Source: an uncultured Eubacteriales bacterium
Lineage (GTDB): Bacteria; Bacillota; Clostridia; Peptostreptococcales; Anaerovoracaceae
Length of the DNA: 18,538 nucleotides
Assembly: GCA_902797405.1 (NCBI GenBank)
Contig: CADBSP010000093.1
Span: forward strand, 1-18,538
Reading direction: 5' to 3'
Shown here: positions 5,684 through 12,303 of the stretch, one piece after another
How the letters are laid out: every line of letters starts with the position of its first letter
Numbering within the stretch: position 1 is the first letter of the stretch
Position numbers and translations under genes: made by a program
The notes under the pieces: model-generated
Database searches by the model: none
The model's input: only the letters and a program-made list of their open reading frames with translations
What the model was told of the DNA's origin: nothing

Positions 5684-7252
5684 ATGAGCAAAGAAAAAGG
5701 AACGTATTACATCACAACACCAATTTATTATCCCAGCTCCAATCTTCATATTGGACACACTTATTGCACGGTCATGACCGACGCAATGGCCAGATTCAAG
5801 AGACTCTCCGGATATGATGTGCACTTTTTGACAGGAACCGACGAGCACGGACAGAAAATCCAGAAGAAGGCCGACGAGGCAGGCGTCACACCGCAGCAGT
5901 TTGTTGATGATGTTGTTGAAGGAATAAAGGAACTCTGGGCCAAGATGGAAATCTCTTACGATGATTTCATTAGAACCACAGAGCCTAGACATATAAAGAG
6001 AGTACAGGAAATCTTTAAGAAGATGTACGAAAAGGGCGACATTTACAAGTCTGTCTACGAAGGGCTATATTGTACAGACTGTGAAGCCTTCTGGACAGAG
6101 AGTCAGTTGGAGGATGGTAAATGTCCCGACTGCGGACGCCCGGTAGAAAAAGCACAGGAGGAAGCATATTTCTTCAGACTTTCAGAATATGGTGACAAGC
6201 TCCTTAACCTATACGATGAACGTCCCGAATTTCTCCAACCCGATACCAGAAGAAATGAAATGAAGGCTTTCATCAATCAGGGCTTGGAAGACTTATGTAT
6301 CTCCAGAACCAGCTTTGATTGGGGAATCCCGGTGCCAATAGATGAGAAACACGTAATCTATGTCTGGTTGGATGCGCTCTCAAACTACATCACTGCTCTC
6401 GGTTATCCCGACGACCCTGAACTCTATGAAAAATATTGGCCTGCAGACGTTCATCTGGTCGGAAAGGAAATCGTAAGATTCCACAGTATCATTTGGCCTG
6501 CAATGCTGATGTCAATTGATGAACCTCTCCCGAAGCAGGTTCTGGGACATGGATGGCTCCTGATAGATGGAGGCAAAATGAGTAAGTCCAAGGGCAACGT
6601 CGTTGACCCGGTGGTTTTAATTGATAGATACGGAATCGATGCGCTGAAGTTCTTCCTGCTTAGGGAATACACCTTTGGGCAGGACGGCGTATTTACAAAT
6701 GAAGTCATGCTAAAGAGAATGAACTTCGATTTGGCTAATGACCTCGGTAACCTCGTTTCCAGAACAGTATCCATGATAGAAAAGTATTGTAATGGCGTAA
6801 TTCCAAAGTCATTTACAGAGGATGACATAGATAGGGAACTAAAGGAAATCGCTGTTTCCGCCGCGTCAAAGGTTGAAACCCAGATGGATAAATTCGCTTT
6901 CAATATGGCATTGGAGGAGATCTGGATATTGGTTCGCCGTGCCAATAAATATGTTGACGAGAAGGAACCTTGGGTTTTGGCAAAGGACGATGCCAGAAGG
7001 GACGAGCTGGAAACATGCATGCATAATCTGGCTGAATGCCTGAGAATAATTGCGATTCTCATCTATCCGTTCATGCACACGACCACGGATAAAATCTGGG
7101 AACAGATTGGAGTAACCGACGAAGTACGCTGGGAGGATGCCAGTATCTTCGATATCCTGGACGGACAGCACGTAAACAAAGGTCCGGTGCTCTTCCCACG
7201 TCTTGACATCGAGAAAGAATTGGAAGCGCTGGAAGCATTGCAGAAAAAGTAG
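5684..7252 (+). CDS. metG: Methionyl-tRNA synthetase, short form without C-terminal tRNA-binding domain
   Basis: Charges tRNA-Met with methionine using ATP in the cytoplasm. It has 522 residues from ATG 5684, chosen because AAGGAA sits just upstream and the protein then starts KGTYYITTPIYYPSSNLHIGH in register with the family; an in-frame upstream extension to 5558 would be translated through the leader hairpin. The class I signatures are clear: HIGH at residues 22-25 and KMSKS at 298-302. A zinc knuckle of the CxxC...CxxC type uses Cys130, Cys133, Cys147 and Cys150. The helical anticodon-binding domain follows, ending with RWEDASIFDIL and LFPRLDIEKELEALEAL. Many Firmicutes MetG proteins continue for about 130 residues with an EMAPII-like tRNA-binding domain; this one stops before it, with a normal stop codon. 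The domain could be encoded elsewhere or absent. The element after it begins five bases beyond the stop. Confidence 0.95.
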   Translation: MSKEKGTYYITTPIYYPSSNLHIGHTYCTVMTDAMARFKRLSGYDVHFLTGTDEHGQKIQKKADEAGVTPQQFVDDVVEGIKELWAKMEISYDDFIRTTEPRHIKRVQEIFKKMYEKGDIYKSVYEGLYCTDCEAFWTESQLEDGKCPDCGRPVEKAQEEAYFFRLSEYGDKLLNLYDERPEFLQPDTRRNEMKAFINQGLEDLCISRTSFDWGIPVPIDEKHVIYVWLDALSNYITALGYPDDPELYEKYWPADVHLVGKEIVRFHSIIWPAMLMSIDEPLPKQVLGHGWLLIDGGKMSKSKGNVVDPVVLIDRYGIDALKFFLLREYTFGQDGVFTNEVMLKRMNFDLANDLGNLVSRTVSMIEKYCNGVIPKSFTEDDIDRELKEIAVSAASKVETQMDKFAFNMALEEIWILVRRANKYVDEKEPWVLAKDDARRDELETCMHNLAECLRIIAILIYPFMHTTTDKIWEQIGVTDEVRWEDASIFDILDGQHVNKGPVLFPRLDIEKELEALEALQKK

Positions 7253-7257
7253 TTATT

Positions 7258-7512
7258 AAAGCACATATACTACATTACCCTGGGACCGCTCCCGCTCAAG
7301 CGTCGCACCAGCGGTTCTAAGCTCTGTCTTCGCTATTCGTTATTCGCAGATATCTTCCATAGCCTCGCTTGTTCGATAATTGATTTTCAATCATTATCGA
7401 ACACTCTCGGCTATGAACGCAAGCGTTCCTATCTGCTCATAACTCATACCGCTCGCCAATCGCTAAGAACCGGGGCTCCTTAAGACCCAGGGCTAATGTG
7501 TATATGTGCTTT
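7258..7512. mobile_element. MITE-like 255-bp palindromic element with perfect 13-bp terminal inverted repeats
   Basis: The ends AAAGCACATATAC (7258-7270) and its exact reverse complement (7500-7512) are continued inward by ACATTA-CCCTGGG in both arms with single-base bulges. Further matching blocks run to the centre: CGGTTCT(T/A)AGC-like, a 19-base block around GTTAT..GCAGATA with 15 matches, ATAGCC, and GTTCGATAA. The centre itself forms a stem around GATTTTCAATC. The right arm contains a small perfect hairpin GAACGC-AA-GCGTTC. No gene of useful size is encoded. The element fills nearly all the space between metG and tatD. I see no clear target-site duplication. It fits a miniature inverted-repeat transposable element; a large structured RNA or a bidirectional terminator is the alternative. 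As RNA it would fold into one long hairpin and could insulate the two genes. Confidence 0.7.
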
Positions 7513-7535
7513 CGATAGATTATTTCGGAGATACT

Positions 7536-8366
7536 ATGTTATTTGACTCGCATGCACATTTAAATGAGAGACGCTTTTCTGAGGAAGAGCGTCGGGCAAT
7601 TGCCGAAAGGATAAGCGAGAGCGACATCCTGAGTTTTGTTGCTGACATCGGCTTCGATTATCCTTCGTCGGTTCAGGCAGCAAAGGATGCAGCCGACTAT
7701 CCTTGGTGCGTGGCCGCGGTCGGAGTCCATCCGCATGACGCCAGGACGGTGACAGAGGATTTGCTTTCCGAAATACGGAAGCTGGCCTCCGGAACCAGGG
7801 TACAGGCCATCGGAGAAATCGGTTTGGACTATTACTATATGCATTCCGAGAAAGTGGACCAAAGATACTGGTTCAAACGACAGATACAGCTGGCGAACGA
7901 ACTAAAGATGCCGATAGTTATTCACAGTAGGGAAGCGGATCAGGAAGTTATGGACATCCTTATTGAAGAAGGTGCATTTAGTGACGAGAGAAAGAGCTGG
8001 TTTCCTATGCGCCCAGGAGCAAGGGGAGAAATGGTTCCCGATGCGAGGGTTGACCTTCATTGTTTCTCAGGTAGCGCAGAGCTGGGAAGAGAGTATGTGA
8101 AACTCGGCGCAACACTAGGAATCTGTGGGCCGCTAACATATAAGAATAATAAGAAGACTGTCAGAGTTGTTGAAGAAGTCCCGATAGAGTATTTGATGGT
8201 GGAAACGGATATGCCGTATTTGACGCCGGAACCATTCAGGGGAAAACCCAATAGACCATGGTATGTTGAATACACTGTGAGGAAGCTGGCAGAGATAAAG
8301 GGAATTGATTTTGAAGAAGCAGGTAAAACAACTTGCGAAAATGCAGTGAGGTTTTACGGATTATAA
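7536..8366 (+). CDS. tatD: TatD family metal-dependent hydrolase (DNase)
   Basis: A TIM-barrel hydrolase of the TatD/YcfH type, which in studied members has metal-dependent DNase activity. It has 276 residues from ATG 7536, preceded by CGGAGA. This start gives the family opening MLFDSHAHL; an in-frame GTG at 7506 lies within the palindromic element and is not credible. Metal-binding motifs are visible in order: HAH near the N-terminus, VGVHPHDA, AIGEIGLDYYY with its Glu, IVIHSREA, LHCFSGS and MVETDMPYL with the late Asp. The end TCENAVRFYGL is typical. Between EEGAF and VDLHCFSGS, about residues 148-171, there is an insertion of roughly 15-20 residues (rich in Arg, Pro and Gly) not usual in the family. 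It sits just before the murT homologue, 22 bases away, and is probably cotranscribed with it. Confidence 0.93.
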   Translation: MLFDSHAHLNERRFSEEERRAIAERISESDILSFVADIGFDYPSSVQAAKDAADYPWCVAAVGVHPHDARTVTEDLLSEIRKLASGTRVQAIGEIGLDYYYMHSEKVDQRYWFKRQIQLANELKMPIVIHSREADQEVMDILIEEGAFSDERKSWFPMRPGARGEMVPDARVDLHCFSGSAELGREYVKLGATLGICGPLTYKNNKKTVRVVEEVPIEYLMVETDMPYLTPEPFRGKPNRPWYVEYTVRKLAEIKGIDFEEAGKTTCENAVRFYGL

Positions 8367-8388
8367 TATTAGTTATTGGAGACAAAGG

Positions 8389-9831
8389 ATGGGAACGATT
8401 AGATTTGCTATAGCTTTGGCCTTAGCCAAGTTGGCAATCCTGGTGCTAAAGATTACACCCTTTGGGGGAACAGACTTTCCGGGAGGACTGGCTTTAAAGA
8501 TATGCCCGGATTTTCTGGAGAGAATTGAAAAGCCTGCTAAGATTGTAGGTATCACAGGAACCAACGGTAAGACAACAGTATCAAACCTGATTAGCGATTG
8601 CTTAAGGGCCATGGACATTCAGGTTTTGAACAATGGTGCGGGATCAAATATTGAGTCCGGAATTGCGACCTGCCTTATACAGGGGGTGAGTCTGTTTGGA
8701 AGAGAAAAATATGGAACCGCTGTGTTGGAGATAGATGAAAGGGCATCCAGGGTCATCTTCCCCTGGGTTGAGCCGGACGTGCTATTAGTTACAAACCTGA
8801 CTAGAGATTCCATAATGAGAAACGGACATCCAGAATACATCCAGCAGGTTCTAACTCACTATATGCCATCCAAGACAAAACTCGTATTAAACGCTGACGA
8901 CCTGATTGCTAGCGGAGTTGCTCCGAGTAATCCCAGAAAGTATTTTGGTATAGCGGGAATGCCTGGAGACAGGAAGGTAAATACCAACCTAATCGACGAT
9001 TATCCGATTTGTCCTCTTTGCCATAAGAGGTTAGCTTACGAATACAATAGATATAGCAATATCGGCAAGGCTTATTGTCCTGTATGCGGATTCAGATCCC
9101 CCGGATATGACTATACAGGAGAGGTGTTCGTGGATTCCACGGGAGAATCCGGAAGACCCAGGGGAAAATACATGAGGATAAGCACTGACACCAGAAGCGA
9201 AGAGTTCCCTTTGCTGCATGATAGTGTTTTCAACATGTATAACCAGGTGGCTGCAGTTGTGACGCTTTTGGAAATGGGAATGAGAATGGTGGATATAAAG
9301 ACCGCCATGGCCAGACAGACAATTGTAAAGAGTAGATACGATTCCATTAGAATTGGATCCATAACAATCACAACACTTCTTTGCAAGAACAAAAATGCAT
9401 ATGCCACATCCCGAGTATTCGAATATATTTCCAAGCAGCCGGGCGACAAGGAAATCATGCTTCTAAACAATACTTTGGAAGACGCCAAGACGTGGTCGGA
9501 AAACACTTGTTGGCATTTTGATTGTGACTTTGAATTGTTGTGCGATGACAGAATAAAGAGAGTGGTTGTTTTCGGCGACAGGGCGTTGGATTTGAGATTC
9601 AGAATGATTTTGGCAGGAGTTCCGGACAACAGAATCGTATGCGTTGACGACTATAAGGATGCACCTGCCGCACTCCAATATTTTGATCATGATAATATCT
9701 ACGTGCTTTATGGAACCGATCCGATGAAGGTAGGAAAAGAAGCTACTGATTTGGCGGTGGAATTGGCGCAGGAAAGACAGGAAAGAATGGAAGGAGGACG
9801 TCGTCATGAAGATAGAGCTTCTTTATCCTGA
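8389..9831 (+). CDS. murT: MurT-like Mur ligase family protein (lipid II isoglutaminyl synthase ligase subunit homologue)
   Basis: In the known complex MurT activates the D-Glu carboxylate of lipid II with ATP, and GatD supplies ammonia from glutamine. This 480-residue homologue has the whole layout: N-terminal helix, Mur-ligase Walker loop GITGTNGKTT (residues 54-63), EIDERASRVIFPWVEPDVLLVTN, LNADD, a zinc ribbon with Cys208, Cys211, Cys230 and Cys233, and a C-terminal DUF1727-type domain ending in a weakly conserved region. The odd point is the ALNDN.ADGRD.SW motif, whose GRD Asp (Asp349 of the S. aureus protein, from memory) completes the GatD triad. Here the stretch reads LNNTLEDAKTWS, giving Thr368 at that place, and a few extra residues follow. 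It overlaps the gatD homologue by 26 bases, so the two subunits are surely made together. Family assignment is secure; whether it amidates lipid II is open. Confidence 0.88.
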   Translation: MGTIRFAIALALAKLAILVLKITPFGGTDFPGGLALKICPDFLERIEKPAKIVGITGTNGKTTVSNLISDCLRAMDIQVLNNGAGSNIESGIATCLIQGVSLFGREKYGTAVLEIDERASRVIFPWVEPDVLLVTNLTRDSIMRNGHPEYIQQVLTHYMPSKTKLVLNADDLIASGVAPSNPRKYFGIAGMPGDRKVNTNLIDDYPICPLCHKRLAYEYNRYSNIGKAYCPVCGFRSPGYDYTGEVFVDSTGESGRPRGKYMRISTDTRSEEFPLLHDSVFNMYNQVAAVVTLLEMGMRMVDIKTAMARQTIVKSRYDSIRIGSITITTLLCKNKNAYATSRVFEYISKQPGDKEIMLLNNTLEDAKTWSENTCWHFDCDFELLCDDRIKRVVVFGDRALDLRFRMILAGVPDNRIVCVDDYKDAPAALQYFDHDNIYVLYGTDPMKVGKEATDLAVELAQERQERMEGGRRHEDRASLS

Positions 9832-10564
9832 GATAGCTTGCCTCTACGGTGAACTCTTTAATATAGAATACCTCAGAAGATCCGTGTCCGACTGCGGAAT
9901 CGCGGCAACGTCACTAGGAGAAAGACCCAGGTTCCTGGACGATGATACGATTGATTTAGTTTATATGGGCACCATGACCGAAAGATCCCAACTCCTGGTT
10001 GTTGACGAGCTTCAGCCGCTCAGACAGGAGATTTGGGATGCCATTAACAGAGGCCAAAGGTTTCTCATCACAGGAAATGCCTTGGAGATTTTCGGAAACA
10101 GCATAGTGGAAAAGAGCGATATGGTTATTTCGGAAATAGGAGGCGAAGGTTACGACTGCCTGGGGATATTTGATTTCAATGTGACCAGAGACATGCTTCA
10201 CAGATTTAATTCCTTGTTCGTCGGAGCATATATGCTTACCGAGAGGGATGCTATAGAAATCGTAGGCTATCAAAGTCAATTCGGCCGTGCATCATATGGT
10301 CCCAATGCTCCGGATCCTCTTTTCAGAGTGGTTAGGGGACCGAGTTTCGGAAATGGGTATATGAAGGAAGGTATTAGATATAAGAATTTCATGGGAACAT
10401 ATACTATCGGACCACTGCTTCCTCTAAACCCGGCATTCATGGTTAGACTATGTTGGGAGATGGGCTATGCTGGAGTGGTACCGGCCAACATGGATGCAGC
10501 CATGGATGCATATAGAAAGAGACTATACGAGTACAGCGAGCCGGACAGGAACCTTGAATATTAA
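9806..10564 (+). CDS. gatD: GatD-like glutamine amidotransferase homologue lacking catalytic Cys and His
   Basis: A 252-residue class I amidotransferase-fold protein aligned over its length with GatD: EIACLYGELFNIEYL at the start, the MGTMTERSQ segment (usually GGGxDREQ), DCLGIFDF, IEIVGYQSQFGRA, YMKEGIRYKNFMGTY and GPLLPLNP. The two catalytic residues are missing. The nucleophile elbow, ICGGYQ in S. aureus GatD, is ITGNALEIFG here, with Thr89 in place of Cys (codon ACA). The catalytic His of GTYLHGP is Ile201 in GTYTIGP. The four or so other cysteines lie elsewhere and none fits the elbow. The gene is complete, has a GGAGG site and overlaps murT, so it is not a decayed pseudogene. I infer a pseudo-glutaminase that keeps a structural or other role with its MurT partner. 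The gene symbol marks homology and not proven function. Confidence 0.82.
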   Translation: MKIELLYPEIACLYGELFNIEYLRRSVSDCGIAATSLGERPRFLDDDTIDLVYMGTMTERSQLLVVDELQPLRQEIWDAINRGQRFLITGNALEIFGNSIVEKSDMVISEIGGEGYDCLGIFDFNVTRDMLHRFNSLFVGAYMLTERDAIEIVGYQSQFGRASYGPNAPDPLFRVVRGPSFGNGYMKEGIRYKNFMGTYTIGPLLPLNPAFMVRLCWEMGYAGVVPANMDAAMDAYRKRLYEYSEPDRNLEY

Positions 10565-10601
10565 AGAACAAGCAACATCGTATTAAACAATTTTCAACTT
10601 G

Positions 10602-10607
10602 TATAAT
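10602..10607 (+). promoter_or_regulatory. Possible -10 box (TATAAT) upstream of tilS
   Basis: A perfect TATAAT preceded by TTG in the 156-base spacer between the gatD homologue and tilS. No good -35 hexamer is visible at normal spacing. The rest of the spacer is AT-rich without other structure. It would give a leader of about 105 bases. Confidence 0.3.
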
Positions 10608-10720
10608 AAAGACTAATCAACTTAGTGTTAAGGAACAATCGAGGTATTAACTAGAAATAATCAGCATAGAATAATGTATAAGTGTTTATAAAGGATTAAC
10701 AATACTGATAAAACACCAAT

Positions 10721-12190
10721 ATGAAAAGTAATATGCCAGTTAAAAACCAGATTAAAGAAACCATTCTGAAGAACGATATGCTTACAGACGTTAGGCGTGT
10801 AATCCTTGGATTCTCCGGGGGACCGGACTCCATGTGCCTTTTGAACGCTCTTCTGGATTTAGTTGATGGTGGAGAGTATTCGTTCGACATATATCCCGTG
10901 CATATAAACCATGGCATCAGAAAAGATGTTTGTGATGAAGAACAAAGGTTTTGCGAAGCATATGCCAGGGAAAGAGGGCTTGTATGTAGGTCCTTCGTGT
11001 ATGACTGTGAGGCAAAGGCTAAAGAATGGGGAATATCAACGGAGGAAGCCGGTCGTAAATTAAGATATGACTCTTTCGGTGAAGTTGCGAGAGACCTCGG
11101 AGAGAGAACTGTTGTAGCAGTTGCTCAGAATGCGGACGACCAAGTGGAGACCGTCCTCATGAGAATACTAAGAGGAACCGGCGTTTCAGGTTTAGGCGGA
11201 ATCCCATATATCAGGGACGATGAAAGAGGATATAGAATTATAAGACCGCTCCTGGATGTGAAGAGGAAGGATGTTCTTCAGTATTGCAAACTTCGCAAAT
11301 TATCGCCCAGAATGGATCAGACCAATGAAGAACCAATCTACCGAAGAAACAAGATAAGACTTCATCTGATTCCTTATCTGGAGAGAAACTATAATCCAAA
11401 TGTCAAGGAAGCGATTCTAAGACTGGCCGAATCAGCCAGAGAAGATAGCGGATATATTGATTTGGATTCCGAAAATATTTTAAAGAACATTAAAATGAGC
11501 GAGTTTGAGGAAACCCCGGATTATTGCTGGGAGTTCTTTGTTGAAAATGAGGCATTAAGGGAGCTTCCCGAAGCCATAAGAATAAGGGCTATAGCCATGA
11601 TTCTGGAAGAGGCGGGACTTTCGGAAGACGTGGGTTATGATCACTATAAGGCCATAGATAAAATAATTCAGGGAGATAATCCTTCCGCCAGCACTGATTT
11701 GCCCAGAACCTTTTATGTCAGAAGGGAATATGAAAAGCTATACATCGGCTATGTCAACACGGCTGAACTTAGCCTGAGCGGTGAAGACAAATCCAGTAAT
11801 ACCAGAATAGAATTAAGAATGAAAAAGCTGAGGCTCCATGACCTGGACAGATTCCTGACAGAGCAGGATTTAGGGCCGGGGGACTATGCTGCCTATGACG
11901 AGGAAAAGCTGATTGATACCTATGGCATCGGTGGAAGCGGATTTCTGGAGATAAGAGAAAAGCGCCCGGGAGACGTGATGCGCTTAAACGTTGGAACCAA
12001 GAAGGTTCAGGATATCTTAGTAGATGCGAAGATTCCAATGAAGGAAAGAGATTTGGCGACGGTTGTTGCCATCGGAAACGACGTGCTCTGGCTCCTTCCG
12101 TACGGAGGAATGAACAGAAGATGGAGTAGTGAATTTAGAATCGACCAGGAAACACAACTTGTCGTTGTTTTCTATATACCCCACGAATAA
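10721..12190 (+). CDS. tilS: tRNA(Ile)-lysidine synthetase TilS
   Basis: Converts C34 of the CAU anticodon of tRNA-Ile2 to lysidine with ATP and lysine, so that AUA is read as Ile; essential in most bacteria. It has 489 residues. The PP-loop motif is SGGPDSM (Ser32-Ser37), followed by the N-terminal catalytic domain with VHINHGIRKD, VAQNADDQVETVLMRILRGTGVSGLGGI, RPLLDVKRKDVLQYC and RNKIRLHLIPYL, all family hallmarks. A middle helical domain and the C-terminal TilS_C domain (RPGDVMRLN..GTKKVQDILVDAKIP, LWLLPYGGMNRR) complete it. The start is uncertain: no strong ribosome binding site precedes ATG 10721 or the in-frame ATG 10733. In many Firmicutes hprT lies between tilS and ftsH; here it does not, and ftsH follows after 113 bases. 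Confidence 0.94.
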   Translation: MKSNMPVKNQIKETILKNDMLTDVRRVILGFSGGPDSMCLLNALLDLVDGGEYSFDIYPVHINHGIRKDVCDEEQRFCEAYARERGLVCRSFVYDCEAKAKEWGISTEEAGRKLRYDSFGEVARDLGERTVVAVAQNADDQVETVLMRILRGTGVSGLGGIPYIRDDERGYRIIRPLLDVKRKDVLQYCKLRKLSPRMDQTNEEPIYRRNKIRLHLIPYLERNYNPNVKEAILRLAESAREDSGYIDLDSENILKNIKMSEFEETPDYCWEFFVENEALRELPEAIRIRAIAMILEEAGLSEDVGYDHYKAIDKIIQGDNPSASTDLPRTFYVRREYEKLYIGYVNTAELSLSGEDKSSNTRIELRMKKLRLHDLDRFLTEQDLGPGDYAAYDEEKLIDTYGIGGSGFLEIREKRPGDVMRLNVGTKKVQDILVDAKIPMKERDLATVVAIGNDVLWLLPYGGMNRRWSSEFRIDQETQLVVVFYIPHE

Positions 12191-12261
12191 GAATCGGGTT
12201 GCCAAACCTGCTATTTTATAAAAAAACAAATAAAAAACAAATAGCAAACAAGAAGACAAAA

Positions 12262-12267
12262 TATAAT
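12262..12267 (+). promoter_or_regulatory. Possible -10 box (TATAAT) upstream of ftsH
   Basis: A perfect TATAAT inside a very A-rich stretch (about 12215-12280), 37 bases before the start codon. The -35 region shows no match, only A-rich sequence that might act as an upstream element. Such a box in AT-rich DNA can be chance. Confidence 0.3.
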
Positions 12268-12287
12268 AAAAATAAAAGTTTCAAATC

Positions 12288-12293
12288 AGGAGG
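12288..12293 (+). promoter_or_regulatory. Strong ribosome binding site AGGAGG for the TTG start of ftsH
   Basis: A perfect AGGAGG ten bases before TTG 12304. The TTG gives the expected FtsH N-terminus (KKFARSIGIYILIF) and no ATG exists in frame nearby, so TTG is the start. Confidence 0.75.
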
Positions 12294-12303
12294 ATTATAA
12301 GTT

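Noticed and set aside
6451..7062. 203-codon open frame on the minus strand within metG
   Set aside because: It is fully antisense to conserved metG sequence; Ser/Leu-rich low-information protein typical of a shadow frame.
7506..7535. In-frame GTG start for tatD at 7506
   Set aside because: It lies in the terminal repeat of the palindromic element, and the family N-terminus (MLFDSHAHL) with a CGGAGA site begins at 7536.
9111..9629. 172-codon open frame on the minus strand within the murT homologue
   Set aside because: Antisense shadow of a recognised gene with no supporting features.
9806..10564. GatD homologue as a pseudogene
   Set aside because: Full length, no stop or frameshift, good ribosome binding site, overlap with murT and broad family conservation outside the active-site residues.
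12195..12222. Terminator after tilS (GGTT-gcca-AACC then T-rich)
   Set aside because: Only four pairs in the stem and a poor T-run.
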